Shown here piece after piece: positions 16,152-25,529 of a stretch of 64,000 bases of DNA. This DNA is from CAJQHT01 sp038123275. Its GTDB lineage: Bacteria; Pseudomonadota; Alphaproteobacteria; Rickettsiales; UBA1997. A program made the position numbers and the translations under genes. A model generated the notes under the pieces. That model was given only the letters and a program-made list of their open reading frames with translations, did no database searches and was not told where the DNA came from. Location: assembly GCA_038123275.1 (NCBI GenBank), contig JAYORG010000002.1:1-64000 (forward strand), given 5' to 3'. Each line of letters starts with the position of its first letter. The first letter of the stretch is position 1.

Positions 16152-16889
16152 ATGTTTAATGTAAAAGGAAAAAAAGTTTTAATAACTGGCGCAACCGGTG
16201 GAATAGGAATGGCAATTGCTCAAAATTTTAGTCAAAATGGTGCTATTGTTGGCTTGTCGGGAACAAGAGAGGAAAAACTAAAAGATTTGGCATCTAAAAT
16301 TGATGGCCAAACTTATATTTTTCCATGCAATTTAAGCGAAGTAGAGCAAGTTGAAGATCTTTTTCAAAAGGCTGAAGAGGAAATGGGTCAAGTTGATATT
16401 TTAATATGCAATGCTGGCGTCACCAAAGATAATCTAATTTTAAGAATGAAAAATGAAGATTGGGATGATGTGTTAAATATTAATCTTAAATCAACATTTT
16501 TACTTAATAGAGCAGCTATTAAAAAAATGATTAGAAGAAAAGATGGCCGTATTATTAATATTGCTTCTGTTGTAGCTATTAGTGGTAATCCTGGTCAAGC
16601 TAACTATGTTGCTTCAAAGTCTGGAATGATTGGTATGTCAAAATCTTTTGCTCATGAAGTAGCAAGTCGTGGAGTTACTGTTAATACAATTGCACCTGGA
16701 TTTATTCAAACAGCAATGACTGATATTTTAACTGATGCTCAAAAAGAAGGTATATTAAAATCAATTCCATCAGGAAAAATGGGTACACCAGATGATATAG
16801 CTGCTGGAACTTTATTTTTAGCTAGTGATCAAGCAAGCTATATAAATGGACAAACTCTACATATTAACGGCGGAATGCTAATGGTTTAA
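16152..16889 (+). CDS. fabG: 3-oxoacyl-ACP reductase FabG
   Basis: FabG is the NADPH-dependent ketoacyl reductase of fatty-acid synthesis. The 245-residue short-chain dehydrogenase carries the cofactor motif 'ITGATGGIGMAIA', 'CNAGVTKDN', the catalytic Ser in 'NIASVVAISGNPGQ', the YxxxK pair in 'NYVASKSGMIGM', and the C-terminal 'NGQTLHINGGMLMV' typical of FabG. It lies 27 bp after cvpA and 5 bp before trxB. Confidence 0.95.
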   Translation: MFNVKGKKVLITGATGGIGMAIAQNFSQNGAIVGLSGTREEKLKDLASKIDGQTYIFPCNLSEVEQVEDLFQKAEEEMGQVDILICNAGVTKDNLILRMKNEDWDDVLNINLKSTFLLNRAAIKKMIRRKDGRIINIASVVAISGNPGQANYVASKSGMIGMSKSFAHEVASRGVTVNTIAPGFIQTAMTDILTDAQKEGILKSIPSGKMGTPDDIAAGTLFLASDQASYINGQTLHINGGMLMV

Positions 16890-16894
16890 TTAAA

Positions 16895-17836
16895 ATGACT
16901 AATACACATAAAACAAAAGTACTAATATTGGGCTCTGGTCCAGCAGGTTTATCAGCAGCAATTTATGCGGCTCGTGCTAATTTACAGCCAATTTTAGTTC
17001 AAGGAACTCAGCCTGGAGGACAACTTACAATAACAACTGATGTTGAAAATTATCCAGGATTTGCTGATGTTATTCAAGGTCCTTGGTTAATGGAGCAAAT
17101 GACCAAACAGGCTGAAAATGTAGGTACAAAAACTATCTATGATCACATTAAAAAAGTAGATTTTTCTAAAAGGCCATTCACTCTTATTGGCGAATCTGAT
17201 GACAAATATGAGGCTGATAGCGTTATTATTTCAACAGGCGCACAAGCCAGATGGTTGGGCTTAGAGTCAGAAAAAAAATATCAAGGTTTTGGGGTTTCTG
17301 GATGCGCTACTTGTGATGCATTTTTCTTTAAAAATAAAGATGTTATTGTAGTTGGTGGTGGAAATACAGCTGTTGAAGAAGCAATCTATTTAACTAATCA
17401 TGTTAATAAGGTTTATCTAGTTCACAGAAGAGATGAACTTAGAAGTGAGAAAGTTTTACAAGATAGATTGTTAAAAAATAAAAAAATAGAACCAATCTGG
17501 AACCATGAATTAAAAGAAGTTCTAGGTGAAGAAAATCCAAATAATGTTACTGGCGCAATATTAAAAAACTCGCAAGATGGCAGTGAAAAAGAAATGAAAA
17601 TAGATGGAATTTTTATTGCTATTGGCCATAAGCCAAATACTGCTTTATTTAAAGATTCTGGTATAAAAATGGATGATGAGGGTTATATTATTACTAATCC
17701 TGATTCAACTAAAACTAGTATAGAAGGTGTTTATGCCTGTGGAGATGTGCAAGATAAAATTTATCGTCAAGCAGTTACAGCAGCTGGTACTGGTTGTATG
17801 GCAGCTTTAGAAGTAGAAAAATTTTTATCAGACTAA
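16895..17836 (+). CDS. trxB: Thioredoxin-disulfide reductase
   Basis: TrxB reduces thioredoxin with NADPH. The 313-residue flavoprotein shows the FAD-binding 'ILGSGPAGLSAAIYAARA', the redox-active Cys pair in 'GCATCDAFFF', the NADPH-binding 'VVGGGNTAVEEAIYL' and the C-terminal FAD contact 'GVYACGDVQDKIYRQAVTAA'. Length and motif order are canonical for the low-molecular-weight bacterial enzyme. A membrane thioredoxin-like gene occurs at 47625 but is unlikely to be its direct partner. Confidence 0.97.
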   Translation: MTNTHKTKVLILGSGPAGLSAAIYAARANLQPILVQGTQPGGQLTITTDVENYPGFADVIQGPWLMEQMTKQAENVGTKTIYDHIKKVDFSKRPFTLIGESDDKYEADSVIISTGAQARWLGLESEKKYQGFGVSGCATCDAFFFKNKDVIVVGGGNTAVEEAIYLTNHVNKVYLVHRRDELRSEKVLQDRLLKNKKIEPIWNHELKEVLGEENPNNVTGAILKNSQDGSEKEMKIDGIFIAIGHKPNTALFKDSGIKMDDEGYIITNPDSTKTSIEGVYACGDVQDKIYRQAVTAAGTGCMAALEVEKFLSD

Positions 17837-17869
17837 TAACATATTTTTTAATAGCTTAGATATATATCA

Positions 17870-20026
17870 ATGTCAGAATTTTTATTAGAAATATATAGTG
17901 AAGAGATTCCTGCTAGAATGCAAAGTAAAGCAGCGGATGATTTTAAGAGAATATTTCTAGAATATTCACAAAAAGAAAATATTAAAATTGATGAAACTAA
18001 TATTAAAGCCTTCATTTCATCTCGTAGAATTTCAATATTAATTGATAAAATTGATAAATTTCAGATTTTTGCAGCCATACAAAAAGTTGGTCCAAAAATT
18101 GGTGCCAATCAAAAGGCTGTGGATGGTTTTGCTGTATCTGTTGGGACTGTAGATGCTACAAATTTGCAAATAATTAAAAATGATAAAGGCGAGTATTACG
18201 CCTTTAACAAGAAGGAAAGTAAAATTGCTACAGCAGAAATTTTTAAGAAAAATTTGCCTTTAATTTTACAAAAAATGAGTAATCTTTGGCCTAAAACTAT
18301 GAGGTGGCAAAGCGGTAAGATTCAGTCAAGATGGGTTCGTCCAATAAGATCAATATTAGCTATTTTTGATGGTAAGGTTATTAATTTCGAATTTTCTCAA
18401 ATTAAAAGTGGCAATAAAACATATGGCCATAATCTACTTTCAAAGAAGGCTTTAGAAATTTCTAGTTTTAAAGATTATCAAAGTAAATTAGAGAAAAATT
18501 TTGTTATTATAAATCAGGATAATAGAAGAGAGAAAATAATCAATGAGATTAATAAAATTTGTAAGTCTAAAAATATAAAATTAACTGATGAACTAAATAA
18601 CAAAAATCACCTTTTGGATGAGGCAGTTGGTTTGGCAGAATTTCCAACTATTGCTATTGGAGAGATTGACAAAGATTTTATGTCATTACCAAAAGAAGTC
18701 CTAATTTTAACTGCCAAGCTTCATCAAAAATACTTCTGTGTACAAGATAAAAAGGGCAAATTAGCTCCTTATTTTATTTTTGTAAGCAATGTCAAAATTA
18801 ACAAAAGGATAATTTTAGACAATCAAAAAGTTTTAAGAGCCAGACTAAGTGATGCCAAGTTTTTTATTGATGAGGATTTAAAGGTTCCTTTTGATTCCAG
18901 GATTGAAGATTTAAAAAACATTATTTTTCATGAAAAATTAGGAACTATCCATGACAAAGTTAAAAGATTAGAGGTTTTTAATAAATTTATTGCTCTTTGG
19001 ATACCAAATAGCAATTTAATTTTGGCTGAAAGGTTAGCAGATATGGCTAAAAATGACTTAACAACAAAATGTGTTGCTGAGCTTCCTGAGCTGCAGGGTG
19101 TAATTGGTGGTTATTATGCTAAAATTCAAGGTGAAGATGATGAGGTTAGTAAGGCTGTATCTGAACAATATTTGCCTATTGGGCCAGAAAGTAACGTGCC
19201 ACAAACTCCTCTTGGCTCTTTATTGGCTATTTCTGATAAAATTGATACGATTTGTGGTTTATTTTTGGTTGGACAAAGGCCAACTGGTTCTAAAGATCCA
19301 TTTGCACTTAGAAGATCAGCTCTTGGGATAGTTAGAATTATTATTCATAATAATATTTCAATTCCCTTAAGAATTATTGTAGAAAAATCAATTAGTGGCT
19401 TTCCTATAAAAATTTTAAAAAAGCGTTATCCAAAAGTAAGAGGTAAAGAGTTTAAACAAATAAAAATAGATATTTTACATGATATCATCGAGTTTATAGC
19501 TCAGAGAATTAAATCTATTTTAAAGGATTATTACAATGTTAAGCCAGACATAACCAATGTTTTATTTGATGATTGTCTTCACAAAATTAAAGAAGATAAA
19601 AAATTTGATATTAATAAGCTTGTGAAGAAGGCTATATTTATTAACGATTTTATTGCAGATAAATCAAATTCTGACATCATTTCTCTTTATAAGAGAGCAG
19701 CAAATATTGTTACAATTGAAGAAAAGAAAGATAAAAGAAAATATGATTCCAAGCCACATCCTTTATCTATGAAAGATAAATATGAAAAAGATCTTTATAA
19801 AAAAACCAAATTAATTGCCTCTAAAACTAAAAAACTATATAAAGTGGGCGATTATAAAGAAATATTTAAATTACTTCAGGAATTAAAAGAGCCATTAAAC
19901 AACTTCTTTGATAATGTTAAAATTAATGTAGATGACATTCATATAAGAGAAAATAGATTACTTATCTTAGGAAGAATAAAGACTCTATTCAATTATATAT
20001 TTGATTTTTCCAAGATAGAAAAATAG
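17870..20026 (+). CDS. glyS: Glycine-tRNA ligase beta subunit
   Basis: This is the beta chain of the alpha2-beta2 bacterial glycyl-tRNA synthetase, giving tRNA contacts and support to the catalytic alpha chain. The 718 residues begin with the family signature 'FLLEIYSEEIPARMQ'. They contain 'WPKTMRWQSGKIQSRWVRPI', the HD-like region 'ERLADMAKNDLTTKCVAELP', 'QGVIGGYYAKIQGEDDEV' and 'RPTGSKDPFALRRSALGIVR'. An anticodon-binding-like C-terminal domain follows. The alpha subunit glyQ, usually just upstream, is not in the window; trxB takes its place. Confidence 0.95.
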   Translation: MSEFLLEIYSEEIPARMQSKAADDFKRIFLEYSQKENIKIDETNIKAFISSRRISILIDKIDKFQIFAAIQKVGPKIGANQKAVDGFAVSVGTVDATNLQIIKNDKGEYYAFNKKESKIATAEIFKKNLPLILQKMSNLWPKTMRWQSGKIQSRWVRPIRSILAIFDGKVINFEFSQIKSGNKTYGHNLLSKKALEISSFKDYQSKLEKNFVIINQDNRREKIINEINKICKSKNIKLTDELNNKNHLLDEAVGLAEFPTIAIGEIDKDFMSLPKEVLILTAKLHQKYFCVQDKKGKLAPYFIFVSNVKINKRIILDNQKVLRARLSDAKFFIDEDLKVPFDSRIEDLKNIIFHEKLGTIHDKVKRLEVFNKFIALWIPNSNLILAERLADMAKNDLTTKCVAELPELQGVIGGYYAKIQGEDDEVSKAVSEQYLPIGPESNVPQTPLGSLLAISDKIDTICGLFLVGQRPTGSKDPFALRRSALGIVRIIIHNNISIPLRIIVEKSISGFPIKILKKRYPKVRGKEFKQIKIDILHDIIEFIAQRIKSILKDYYNVKPDITNVLFDDCLHKIKEDKKFDINKLVKKAIFINDFIADKSNSDIISLYKRAANIVTIEEKKDKRKYDSKPHPLSMKDKYEKDLYKKTKLIASKTKKLYKVGDYKEIFKLLQELKEPLNNFFDNVKINVDDIHIRENRLLILGRIKTLFNYIFDFSKIEK

Positions 20027-20120
20027 TTAGAGCTTGAATATAGAAGTAATTTATATTTGCATATTTATTTAAGTAAGTTAAGTTTAGTTTTATTATTAAT
20101 TTTTAATCAGAATATTTATC

Positions 20121-20711
20121 ATGAAAAAAATATTATTATTTGCCACAATTATCTCATCTTTATTAATTTCTTCTTGTGCCAAAAAGCCAGTTAACCCAGC
20201 TTTAGCAAAAATTAAAAAGGAAAATCTTAGTCATTTACCAGATTGGGTTTTAAGTCCAGAGGTTGAAGATGGTGTTGCAGGAGTTGGTATCGCTTCTAAA
20301 AGCAGAGGTAGTTTTAAATTCCAAATTAGAAAAGCAGAAATGGATGCTAAAGCTAATATAGCCACCACAATTCAATCAGAAATTTCTAGAGTTACCAAAG
20401 AGGCTTTAAGAGAATCAAATGTTAATGACGTTAACGATGTTGAAGAAGTATTCTCTCAAGCAACAAAAGAGGTAGTTAAAAATATGCCACTTTCTGGAGC
20501 AACTAGAATTAATATTCATCAAGGAAATGATGGTACTCTTTATGTTCACATGATCTTAAAAAACAAAGATTATGGCAAATATCTTAAAAACAGTCAAAAA
20601 GTCTATCAAGATAGATTAAAAGCTGCTAATTTAGGTAGAGATAATTTAGACAAGTCTCAAGAAGCAGTTAAAGAATTGTTTGAAGAACTAGAAGAAGAAA
20701 GAAATAAATAG
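20121..20711 (+). CDS. LPP20-family lipoprotein
   Basis: The 196-residue protein has a lipoprotein signal with lipobox 'LISSC' (Cys19). An LPP20 domain follows: 'LPDWVLSPEVEDGVAGVGIA' and then the helical 'FQIRKAEMDAKANIATTIQS'. A charged C-terminal helix ends it. LPP20 proteins include Helicobacter Lpp20 and Vibrio FlgP. It starts a close-packed run of lipoprotein genes (gaps of 3, 17 and -4 bp), and the third large member has a CsgG/FlgT-like layout. An outer-membrane assembly is likely; its purpose is unknown. Confidence 0.8.
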   Translation: MKKILLFATIISSLLISSCAKKPVNPALAKIKKENLSHLPDWVLSPEVEDGVAGVGIASKSRGSFKFQIRKAEMDAKANIATTIQSEISRVTKEALRESNVNDVNDVEEVFSQATKEVVKNMPLSGATRINIHQGNDGTLYVHMILKNKDYGKYLKNSQKVYQDRLKAANLGRDNLDKSQEAVKELFEELEEERNK

Positions 20712-20714
20712 AAA

Positions 20715-20861
20715 ATGAAATTATTAAAAGTTTTTTCAATTTTATTTATTGTTATTTTGCTTAGCTCTTGCGCAAAGAAAATCCTGCATGATTCTCATGC
20801 TGGAGAAAGAATAAACAGGGCTGAGCAAAATACAGATCACTTATTCAAGGAAATGGAATAG
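20715..20861 (+). CDS. 48-residue lipoprotein, unannotated-size gene
   Basis: The ATG lies 3 bp after the LPP20 gene stop. The product begins MKLLKVFSILF and has a clear lipobox 'LLSSC' (Cys19). The mature 30 residues are 'CAKKILHDSHAGERINRAEQ' and a short acidic tail. The 'CAKK' start is shared with the upstream LPP20 lipoprotein. Its position between two LPP20 genes with tight spacing, plus the intact signal, argues for a real small lipoprotein, comparable in size with peptidoglycan- or porin-associated micro-lipoproteins. Function unknown. Confidence 0.7.
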   Translation: MKLLKVFSILFIVILLSSCAKKILHDSHAGERINRAEQNTDHLFKEME

Positions 20862-20878
20862 TTTATTAATTTTCATAT

Positions 20879-21856
20879 ATGAAAAGATATTTATTAATTT
20901 TATTTCTAATATCTGGTTGTATCACCATTGGTCAATCTCAAAAATCATCAAGTAATCTTCCATCTTGGTATATAAATCCATTTAGTAATGATTCTGTAAA
21001 TCTTTATGGGGTTGGTGAGGGTTTTACAATTCAAGAAGCATCTAAATCAGCCTTAAACAATTTAGCAGCAAAGTTAGCTGTTACTATTTCCTCGGATTCT
21101 TCTACTCTTATGGAGGAAAATAATTATAGTGCCAATGAAGAATTTCGTGGTAAAATTAGCGAAAGAGTGCAAGAGGTTACTTTTAATAATTATGACATAA
21201 ATAATAGCCATAAGGAGGGCATGACTTTTTATGCACAAGTTAAGGTTGATAGGAATAATTTTATAAAAGAGCAAAAGTCTATTTTGGCTCAAAAACATAA
21301 AATTATGCAAAATCTTTATAATTCTTCTAAAAATAAAAATATTCTTATTAGAAGAAATAAATTATCCAAGATTGTAGATATAAGTGCTAGCGCTAGTATA
21401 ATTAATCAAATATTAAATGGCTTAAAAGTTAATCCTAATTATCAAAAGAATTTAGATAAATATCAATTTTACAAGGACTCTTATGATAATATATTAGATA
21501 AAATTGAATTTTTTATTAAGTCAGACAATATAAAAATTAAAGATGCAGTAATTGAAGGCTTAAATGAGAATAATTTAAAAGTTGTTAGCTTAAAGAAAAA
21601 TAATAGTAAAAATTTGGTTATTATTGATATTAAAACCACTTCTAGCGTTAAGAAAATTTATGGTTCAAATATTACTAATCTAAAGCTAAAATTTAAGTTA
21701 ATTTCTAATAAAAACAAGATTCTAGCCAGTAACATTACTGAAGTTAGCGGAGCTTCTGTGGGTAATCACAATTCTTTTGGTATAGCAGTTAAAAATTTCT
21801 CTAAAAAAATCAAAAAAGAAGGAATTTTGCAAATAATAGGGGCTGATAAAAAATGA
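20879..21856 (+). CDS. LPP20-like lipoprotein, long form
   Basis: The 325-residue product has lipobox 'LISGC' (Cys14). The LPP20-type domain opens 'NLPSWYINPFSNDSVNLYGV' and continues 'QEASKSALNNLAAKLAVTIS'. A longer Lys/Asn-rich C-terminal half follows with mixed helix and strand. It overlaps the next gene by 4 bp (ATGA), so the two are translationally coupled. It is probably anchored to the periplasmic face of the outer membrane. Function unknown; the neighbours suggest a multi-lipoprotein complex. Confidence 0.72.
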   Translation: MKRYLLILFLISGCITIGQSQKSSSNLPSWYINPFSNDSVNLYGVGEGFTIQEASKSALNNLAAKLAVTISSDSSTLMEENNYSANEEFRGKISERVQEVTFNNYDINNSHKEGMTFYAQVKVDRNNFIKEQKSILAQKHKIMQNLYNSSKNKNILIRRNKLSKIVDISASASIINQILNGLKVNPNYQKNLDKYQFYKDSYDNILDKIEFFIKSDNIKIKDAVIEGLNENNLKVVSLKKNNSKNLVIIDIKTTSSVKKIYGSNITNLKLKFKLISNKNKILASNITEVSGASVGNHNSFGIAVKNFSKKIKKEGILQIIGADKK

Positions 21857-22935
21857 ACAAAATGATATTATCAAAAATAAGATTTAGTATAATCTTATTA
21901 AATATTATTTTAATTTTAAGTAATTGCGCTCCAAAAATATCCAATCTTCACCAATATAATAAACAGAACTTTCCAAAAACTAGCTTTATGCCCAGTAAAG
22001 AAAGTGTTAAAGGAGCCCCTCCAAAGGTGGTAATTTTTAATTTTAATGAAAATAATAATAAAGTTGCTATTGATGCCAATTTAGGGAAGTCATTAGCAGT
22101 TAATATTGAAAATCTATTAACCAAAGATCGCTTAGTTCAATTAATTGATCGTAAAATTGCCACAAAGTTAGAGAAGGAAATTTTATTATCACAAATAAAT
22201 AATGAAGATGTAGCATATAATGGTCCTCCAGTTGCTAATTATGCAATTTCTGGTGAGATTGGTAGTGCTGGATTCAATAAAAAATACTCATCTGGAATGA
22301 TGCTTTATAGTAAAGATAGGGGGTTGTATAAAACTCCAGCCAAGTTTAAATATAGCTCTGAAGTAAAGGGAAATGTTAAAGTTTATGAAATACCATCAAT
22401 GGATGTGATAGATAATTTTAAAATTTCTGGATTTGCCAAAAGATCAGAAAATGTTCAAAAGAGTGGAGGTGTTTCAATTGCTGGTCTTATTGAGGTTGGA
22501 GTTGAAAAAAATAAAGGATTAGAGGCAGATAATGATCTTGTTAGAAAAGCTGGAGAAAATGCTATTTATAGTTCTTCAACTGTTATAAAAAATGCTTTTG
22601 CTAAGAAAGGTTATGTTTTAGAAAAAAGGTCTTTTAAAAATAAAGTAATATTTAAAGTTAGCTTAGGAGAGAGGGATGGAATAAAACATGGAGATAGATT
22701 TGAGATAATTGGTAAATTTGAAATAGAAAATCCAATTACAAATGAAGTAGAAATTGAGAAAAGAATTCTTGGAGAAGGCAGGGTATCTAATAGAATAAAT
22801 CCTAAATATTCTTTTGTTGTTTTGAATAAAAAAGAATATAATAATATGGTAAGACTTGGTGATATCGTGCAAATTAAGTATAAGAAAAGTTTATCACAAA
22901 AGATAAGCAAATTTAATAGATACGTTCCTAACTAA
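21853..22935 (+). CDS. CsgG/LpoB-like lipoprotein with FlgT-like C-terminus
   Basis: The signal is followed by 'LILSNCAPK' (Cys25; Asn at -1 is unusual). Residues ~55-250 resemble the CsgG/LpoB fold: 'PPKVVIFNFNENNN', 'LGKSLAVNIENLLTKDRLVQ' with 'IDRKIATKLEKEI', then 'VANYAISGEIGSAGF'. Residues ~265-350 form a separate beta domain ('KVSLGERDGIKHGDRFEIIG', then 'RLGDIVQIKYKK') that recalls the C-terminal domain of the flagellar H-ring protein FlgT. With an LPP20 (FlgP-like) partner upstream, the cluster parallels flgO/flgP/flgT; no flagellar gene is in the window. The assignment is inference. Confidence 0.6.
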   Translation: MNKMILSKIRFSIILLNIILILSNCAPKISNLHQYNKQNFPKTSFMPSKESVKGAPPKVVIFNFNENNNKVAIDANLGKSLAVNIENLLTKDRLVQLIDRKIATKLEKEILLSQINNEDVAYNGPPVANYAISGEIGSAGFNKKYSSGMMLYSKDRGLYKTPAKFKYSSEVKGNVKVYEIPSMDVIDNFKISGFAKRSENVQKSGGVSIAGLIEVGVEKNKGLEADNDLVRKAGENAIYSSSTVIKNAFAKKGYVLEKRSFKNKVIFKVSLGERDGIKHGDRFEIIGKFEIENPITNEVEIEKRILGEGRVSNRINPKYSFVVLNKKEYNNMVRLGDIVQIKYKKSLSQKISKFNRYVPN

Positions 22936-22943
22936 ATAATTTT

Positions 22944-23828
22944 TTGTTAAAAGTGCCCAGTAAAATAATTTTTCAAAATAACTCTTTAAATATTTGCAAT
23001 GATTACGAACATTTTATTTTGGATGTTTGGGGTGTAATACATGATGGAACCTCTGTTTATGATGGCGTTGTTGATAACTTAATTAAGTTAAGAGAATTAA
23101 ATAAGAAAATTTATTTTCTATCTAATGCCCCAAGAAGGTCTCATAAAGTAGCTTTAACTCTAGAAAAGTTTGGAATTACTGATAATTTTTATGATTTTAT
23201 CATGACTTCTGGTGAGGCAACTTATTTATCTTTGAAAGAAAATCAGGAGAATAATTTTAATAAATATGGTAAAAATTATTATTATATAGGACCAGAGAAA
23301 GATCGCGATTTATTGGATGGTCTAGATTATAAGGAAGTTTATAATACCAAAGATGCTAATTTTGCCATTGCAACTGGTTTTGACGATGAGTTATCTAAGG
23401 AAGATGAAAAATTAGAACATTTAGAAGAATGCTTAAAAAATAATTTGCCATTAATTTGTGTTAATCCAGATCTAATTGTCATTAAGAAATCTGGTCAAGA
23501 GATGATTTGTGCTGGTCTAATTGCTAAGCAATATAAAGAGATGGGTGGTAAAGTAATATATTTTGGAAAACCTCATAAGGCCACATATGACACAATATTT
23601 TCTTTGGCAAAAATAAGTGATAAGAGTAAAATTATTGCTATTGGTGATGGTATTGAAACTGATATTGATGGCGCCAATAAAAACGGTATTGATAGTGCCT
23701 TAATTGGTGGAGGTATATTGTCTAATATTTTAAAAATAAAACATGGAGAATTACCCAAAAAAGAAGATTTAACAAAACTTTGTAAAACTTATCAAATTTA
23801 TCCTAAAATTGCTCTAGGACAACTGTAA
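22944..23828 (+). CDS. HAD-superfamily class IIA hydrolase (TIGR01459 type)
   Basis: The 294-residue protein carries HAD motif I 'FILDVWGVIHDGTSVYDG' (the first Asp is the nucleophile), motif II 'YFLSNAPR' (Ser), and the motif III/IV segment 'YFGKPHKATYDTIF' plus 'IIAIGDGIETDIDGANKNGI'. The alphaproteobacterial TIGR01459 family looks the same and has no proven substrate; sugar or nucleotide phosphates are typical of the superfamily. The start is TTG 22944 or GTG 22953 (MPSKIIFQ...); no ribosome site separates them. It follows the lipoprotein operon by 8 bp. Confidence 0.85.
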   Translation: MLKVPSKIIFQNNSLNICNDYEHFILDVWGVIHDGTSVYDGVVDNLIKLRELNKKIYFLSNAPRRSHKVALTLEKFGITDNFYDFIMTSGEATYLSLKENQENNFNKYGKNYYYIGPEKDRDLLDGLDYKEVYNTKDANFAIATGFDDELSKEDEKLEHLEECLKNNLPLICVNPDLIVIKKSGQEMICAGLIAKQYKEMGGKVIYFGKPHKATYDTIFSLAKISDKSKIIAIGDGIETDIDGANKNGIDSALIGGGILSNILKIKHGELPKKEDLTKLCKTYQIYPKIALGQL

Positions 23829-23839
23829 TTTATATTAAA

Positions 23840-24697
23840 ATGTTAAAAGATTATAAAAGAAAAAGAATAGCCCTATTATTAGCGTTAATCTCATTATCTA
23901 TTCTTGTTATTATATTTATGATTCCTGGTACTAGTTTTTATTATGGTGGTAAAGTGGTAGCTTTAGTTGACAATGAAAGGATCTATGAAAATGATATTAA
24001 AGATGAATTATTGGAAATGTTTCCCGGAAGTAATCCTAAAACTTTTGAGGTTAGAAGATTGCCACAAAATGTATTAGAATTAATTGCTAAAGGAGTTTTT
24101 ATTAAAAGGCATATTTATCGAGATGCTAGAAACAATATGGTTCATCAAGATGCAGAAGTTAGAGATAAAATTAATCGATATTCTAAAAAAACCATTCGTG
24201 AACATTTTATTGATGAAAAAATTGGCAAGAAAGTTAATAAAAAAGCAATACAAGCCAAATATTTAGAACTATCAGATAAAGTTAAGGAAGATAAAGAATT
24301 TAGTATTGGTCACATTTTGCTAAAAACAAAATATCAAGCTGATAAAGTTATTGAAAAAATTAATGATAAGCAGTCTTTCTTTGTTTTGGCTGGTAAATAT
24401 TCTTTAGATAAAAAAACCAATAAAAAAGGTGGAAGACTTGGTTATTTCAAAGAAGATAAGGTTAAAAAAGAGTTTTCAGTGATACTAAATATGAAAGAGG
24501 GTAATATTTCAGACCCTATTAAAACTGATTCTGGATGGCATGTTTTAAAATTAATAGATATCAAAACACCAAAGTTAGAAGATTTTGATAAAATAAAGGA
24601 TAAAATTGTAGAAGAATTAAGAAGAGAAGAAATTGATAAAATATTTTCTCAAATTTCTCAAGATTCTACAGTAAAGATATTAATTGAACACCCTTAG
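23840..24697 (+). CDS. Periplasmic parvulin-type peptidyl-prolyl isomerase
   Basis: The 285 residues have an N-terminal membrane anchor (about 8-28), a SurA/PrsA-like helical segment ('LVDNERIYENDIKDELLEMF') and a parvulin domain (~155-250). Core strings are 'FSIGHILLKTKYQADKVIEK', 'FFVLAGKYSLDKKTNKKGGR' and 'DPIKTDSGWHVLKLIDI', the hallmark of the PpiC family. It should assist folding of envelope proteins, and its position next to a lipoprotein cluster fits. Which of SurA, PpiD or PrsA it replaces cannot be told. Confidence 0.85.
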   Translation: MLKDYKRKRIALLLALISLSILVIIFMIPGTSFYYGGKVVALVDNERIYENDIKDELLEMFPGSNPKTFEVRRLPQNVLELIAKGVFIKRHIYRDARNNMVHQDAEVRDKINRYSKKTIREHFIDEKIGKKVNKKAIQAKYLELSDKVKEDKEFSIGHILLKTKYQADKVIEKINDKQSFFVLAGKYSLDKKTNKKGGRLGYFKEDKVKKEFSVILNMKEGNISDPIKTDSGWHVLKLIDIKTPKLEDFDKIKDKIVEELRREEIDKIFSQISQDSTVKILIEHP

Positions 24698-24699
24698 TT

Positions 24700-25527
24700 A
24701 TGCCTTCTAATAGAAAGAAGTTTTCTAATAAGAGTGGGTCTTTAAAATCAGTAAAATCTTCCAATCAAAATAATATTGCTTCTCATGTACCCAAAAATCA
24801 AATTTGGATTTATGGTAAACATCCAGTAAAAGAGGTTCTTTTAAATAAGAAACGTAAAGTTTTTAAAATTCTAATCACAAAAAATAATCAAGTAGAACTA
24901 GAAAATTTTATTAAAGAAAATAATCTAAAAATTGATAAATCTAATATTTTTATTGTTAGTGGCGAAGATATTTCTATAAACTTTACATCCAAGATAATAC
25001 ATCAAGGCTTTGCTATTTTATGCTCGGTGTTACATTGCATTACAGATAATGAATTTTTAGCAAATATTAAAAAGGATAATTTAGAAAATATTTTAATTTT
25101 AGATCAATTAACAGATCCACATAATATTGGTGCTATTATTAGAAGTGCTATATCTTTTGGGGTAAAAAATATTGTTTTATTAAAGCAGAGTTTTAGCGGC
25201 GAAAATGCTACAATTTGCAAAAGTTCATCTGGTACAATTGAAAATGCTAATATAATATTAGCTGGAAATTTAAATAATTTTATTCTTAAGTTAAAATATC
25301 ATGGATATTGGGTTGCTGGCCTAGATGGCTCTGGTAAAAATAGTTTTGATGATGTTAAGTTGCATGATAATATATGTTTAATAATAGGAAATGAAGGTAG
25401 CGGAATTAGGCAATTAGTAAAAAAGAATTGCGATTTATTGTTAAAAATTCCAATATCCGATAAGGTTGAGAGTTTAAATGCTTCTAATGCTGCTTGTATA
25501 GCTCTCTGGGAAATTAACAAGAAGTAG
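24700..25527 (+). CDS. rlmB: 23S rRNA 2'-O-ribose methyltransferase, TrmH/RlmB family
   Basis: This SPOUT methyltransferase has 275 residues. The N-terminal substrate-binding domain starts around 'NQIWIYGKHPVKEVLLN'. SPOUT motif 1 is 'ILDQLTDPHNIGAIIRSA', motif 2 'ICLIIGNEGSGIRQLVKKNC' and motif 3 'IPISDKVESLNASNAACIAL', and together they form the SAM knot. RlmB modifies G2251 in E. coli; the exact target here is inferred from the family. The gap to its neighbours is 2 bp on each side, so it sits inside a long operon. Confidence 0.88.
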   Translation: MPSNRKKFSNKSGSLKSVKSSNQNNIASHVPKNQIWIYGKHPVKEVLLNKKRKVFKILITKNNQVELENFIKENNLKIDKSNIFIVSGEDISINFTSKIIHQGFAILCSVLHCITDNEFLANIKKDNLENILILDQLTDPHNIGAIIRSAISFGVKNIVLLKQSFSGENATICKSSSGTIENANIILAGNLNNFILKLKYHGYWVAGLDGSGKNSFDDVKLHDNICLIIGNEGSGIRQLVKKNCDLLLKIPISDKVESLNASNAACIALWEINKK

Positions 25528-25529
25528 AT

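Noticed and set aside
17870..20026. glyS as a bifunctional alpha-beta fusion because glyQ is missing nearby
   Set aside because: The 718 residues contain only beta-subunit signatures; glyQ is probably elsewhere in the genome.
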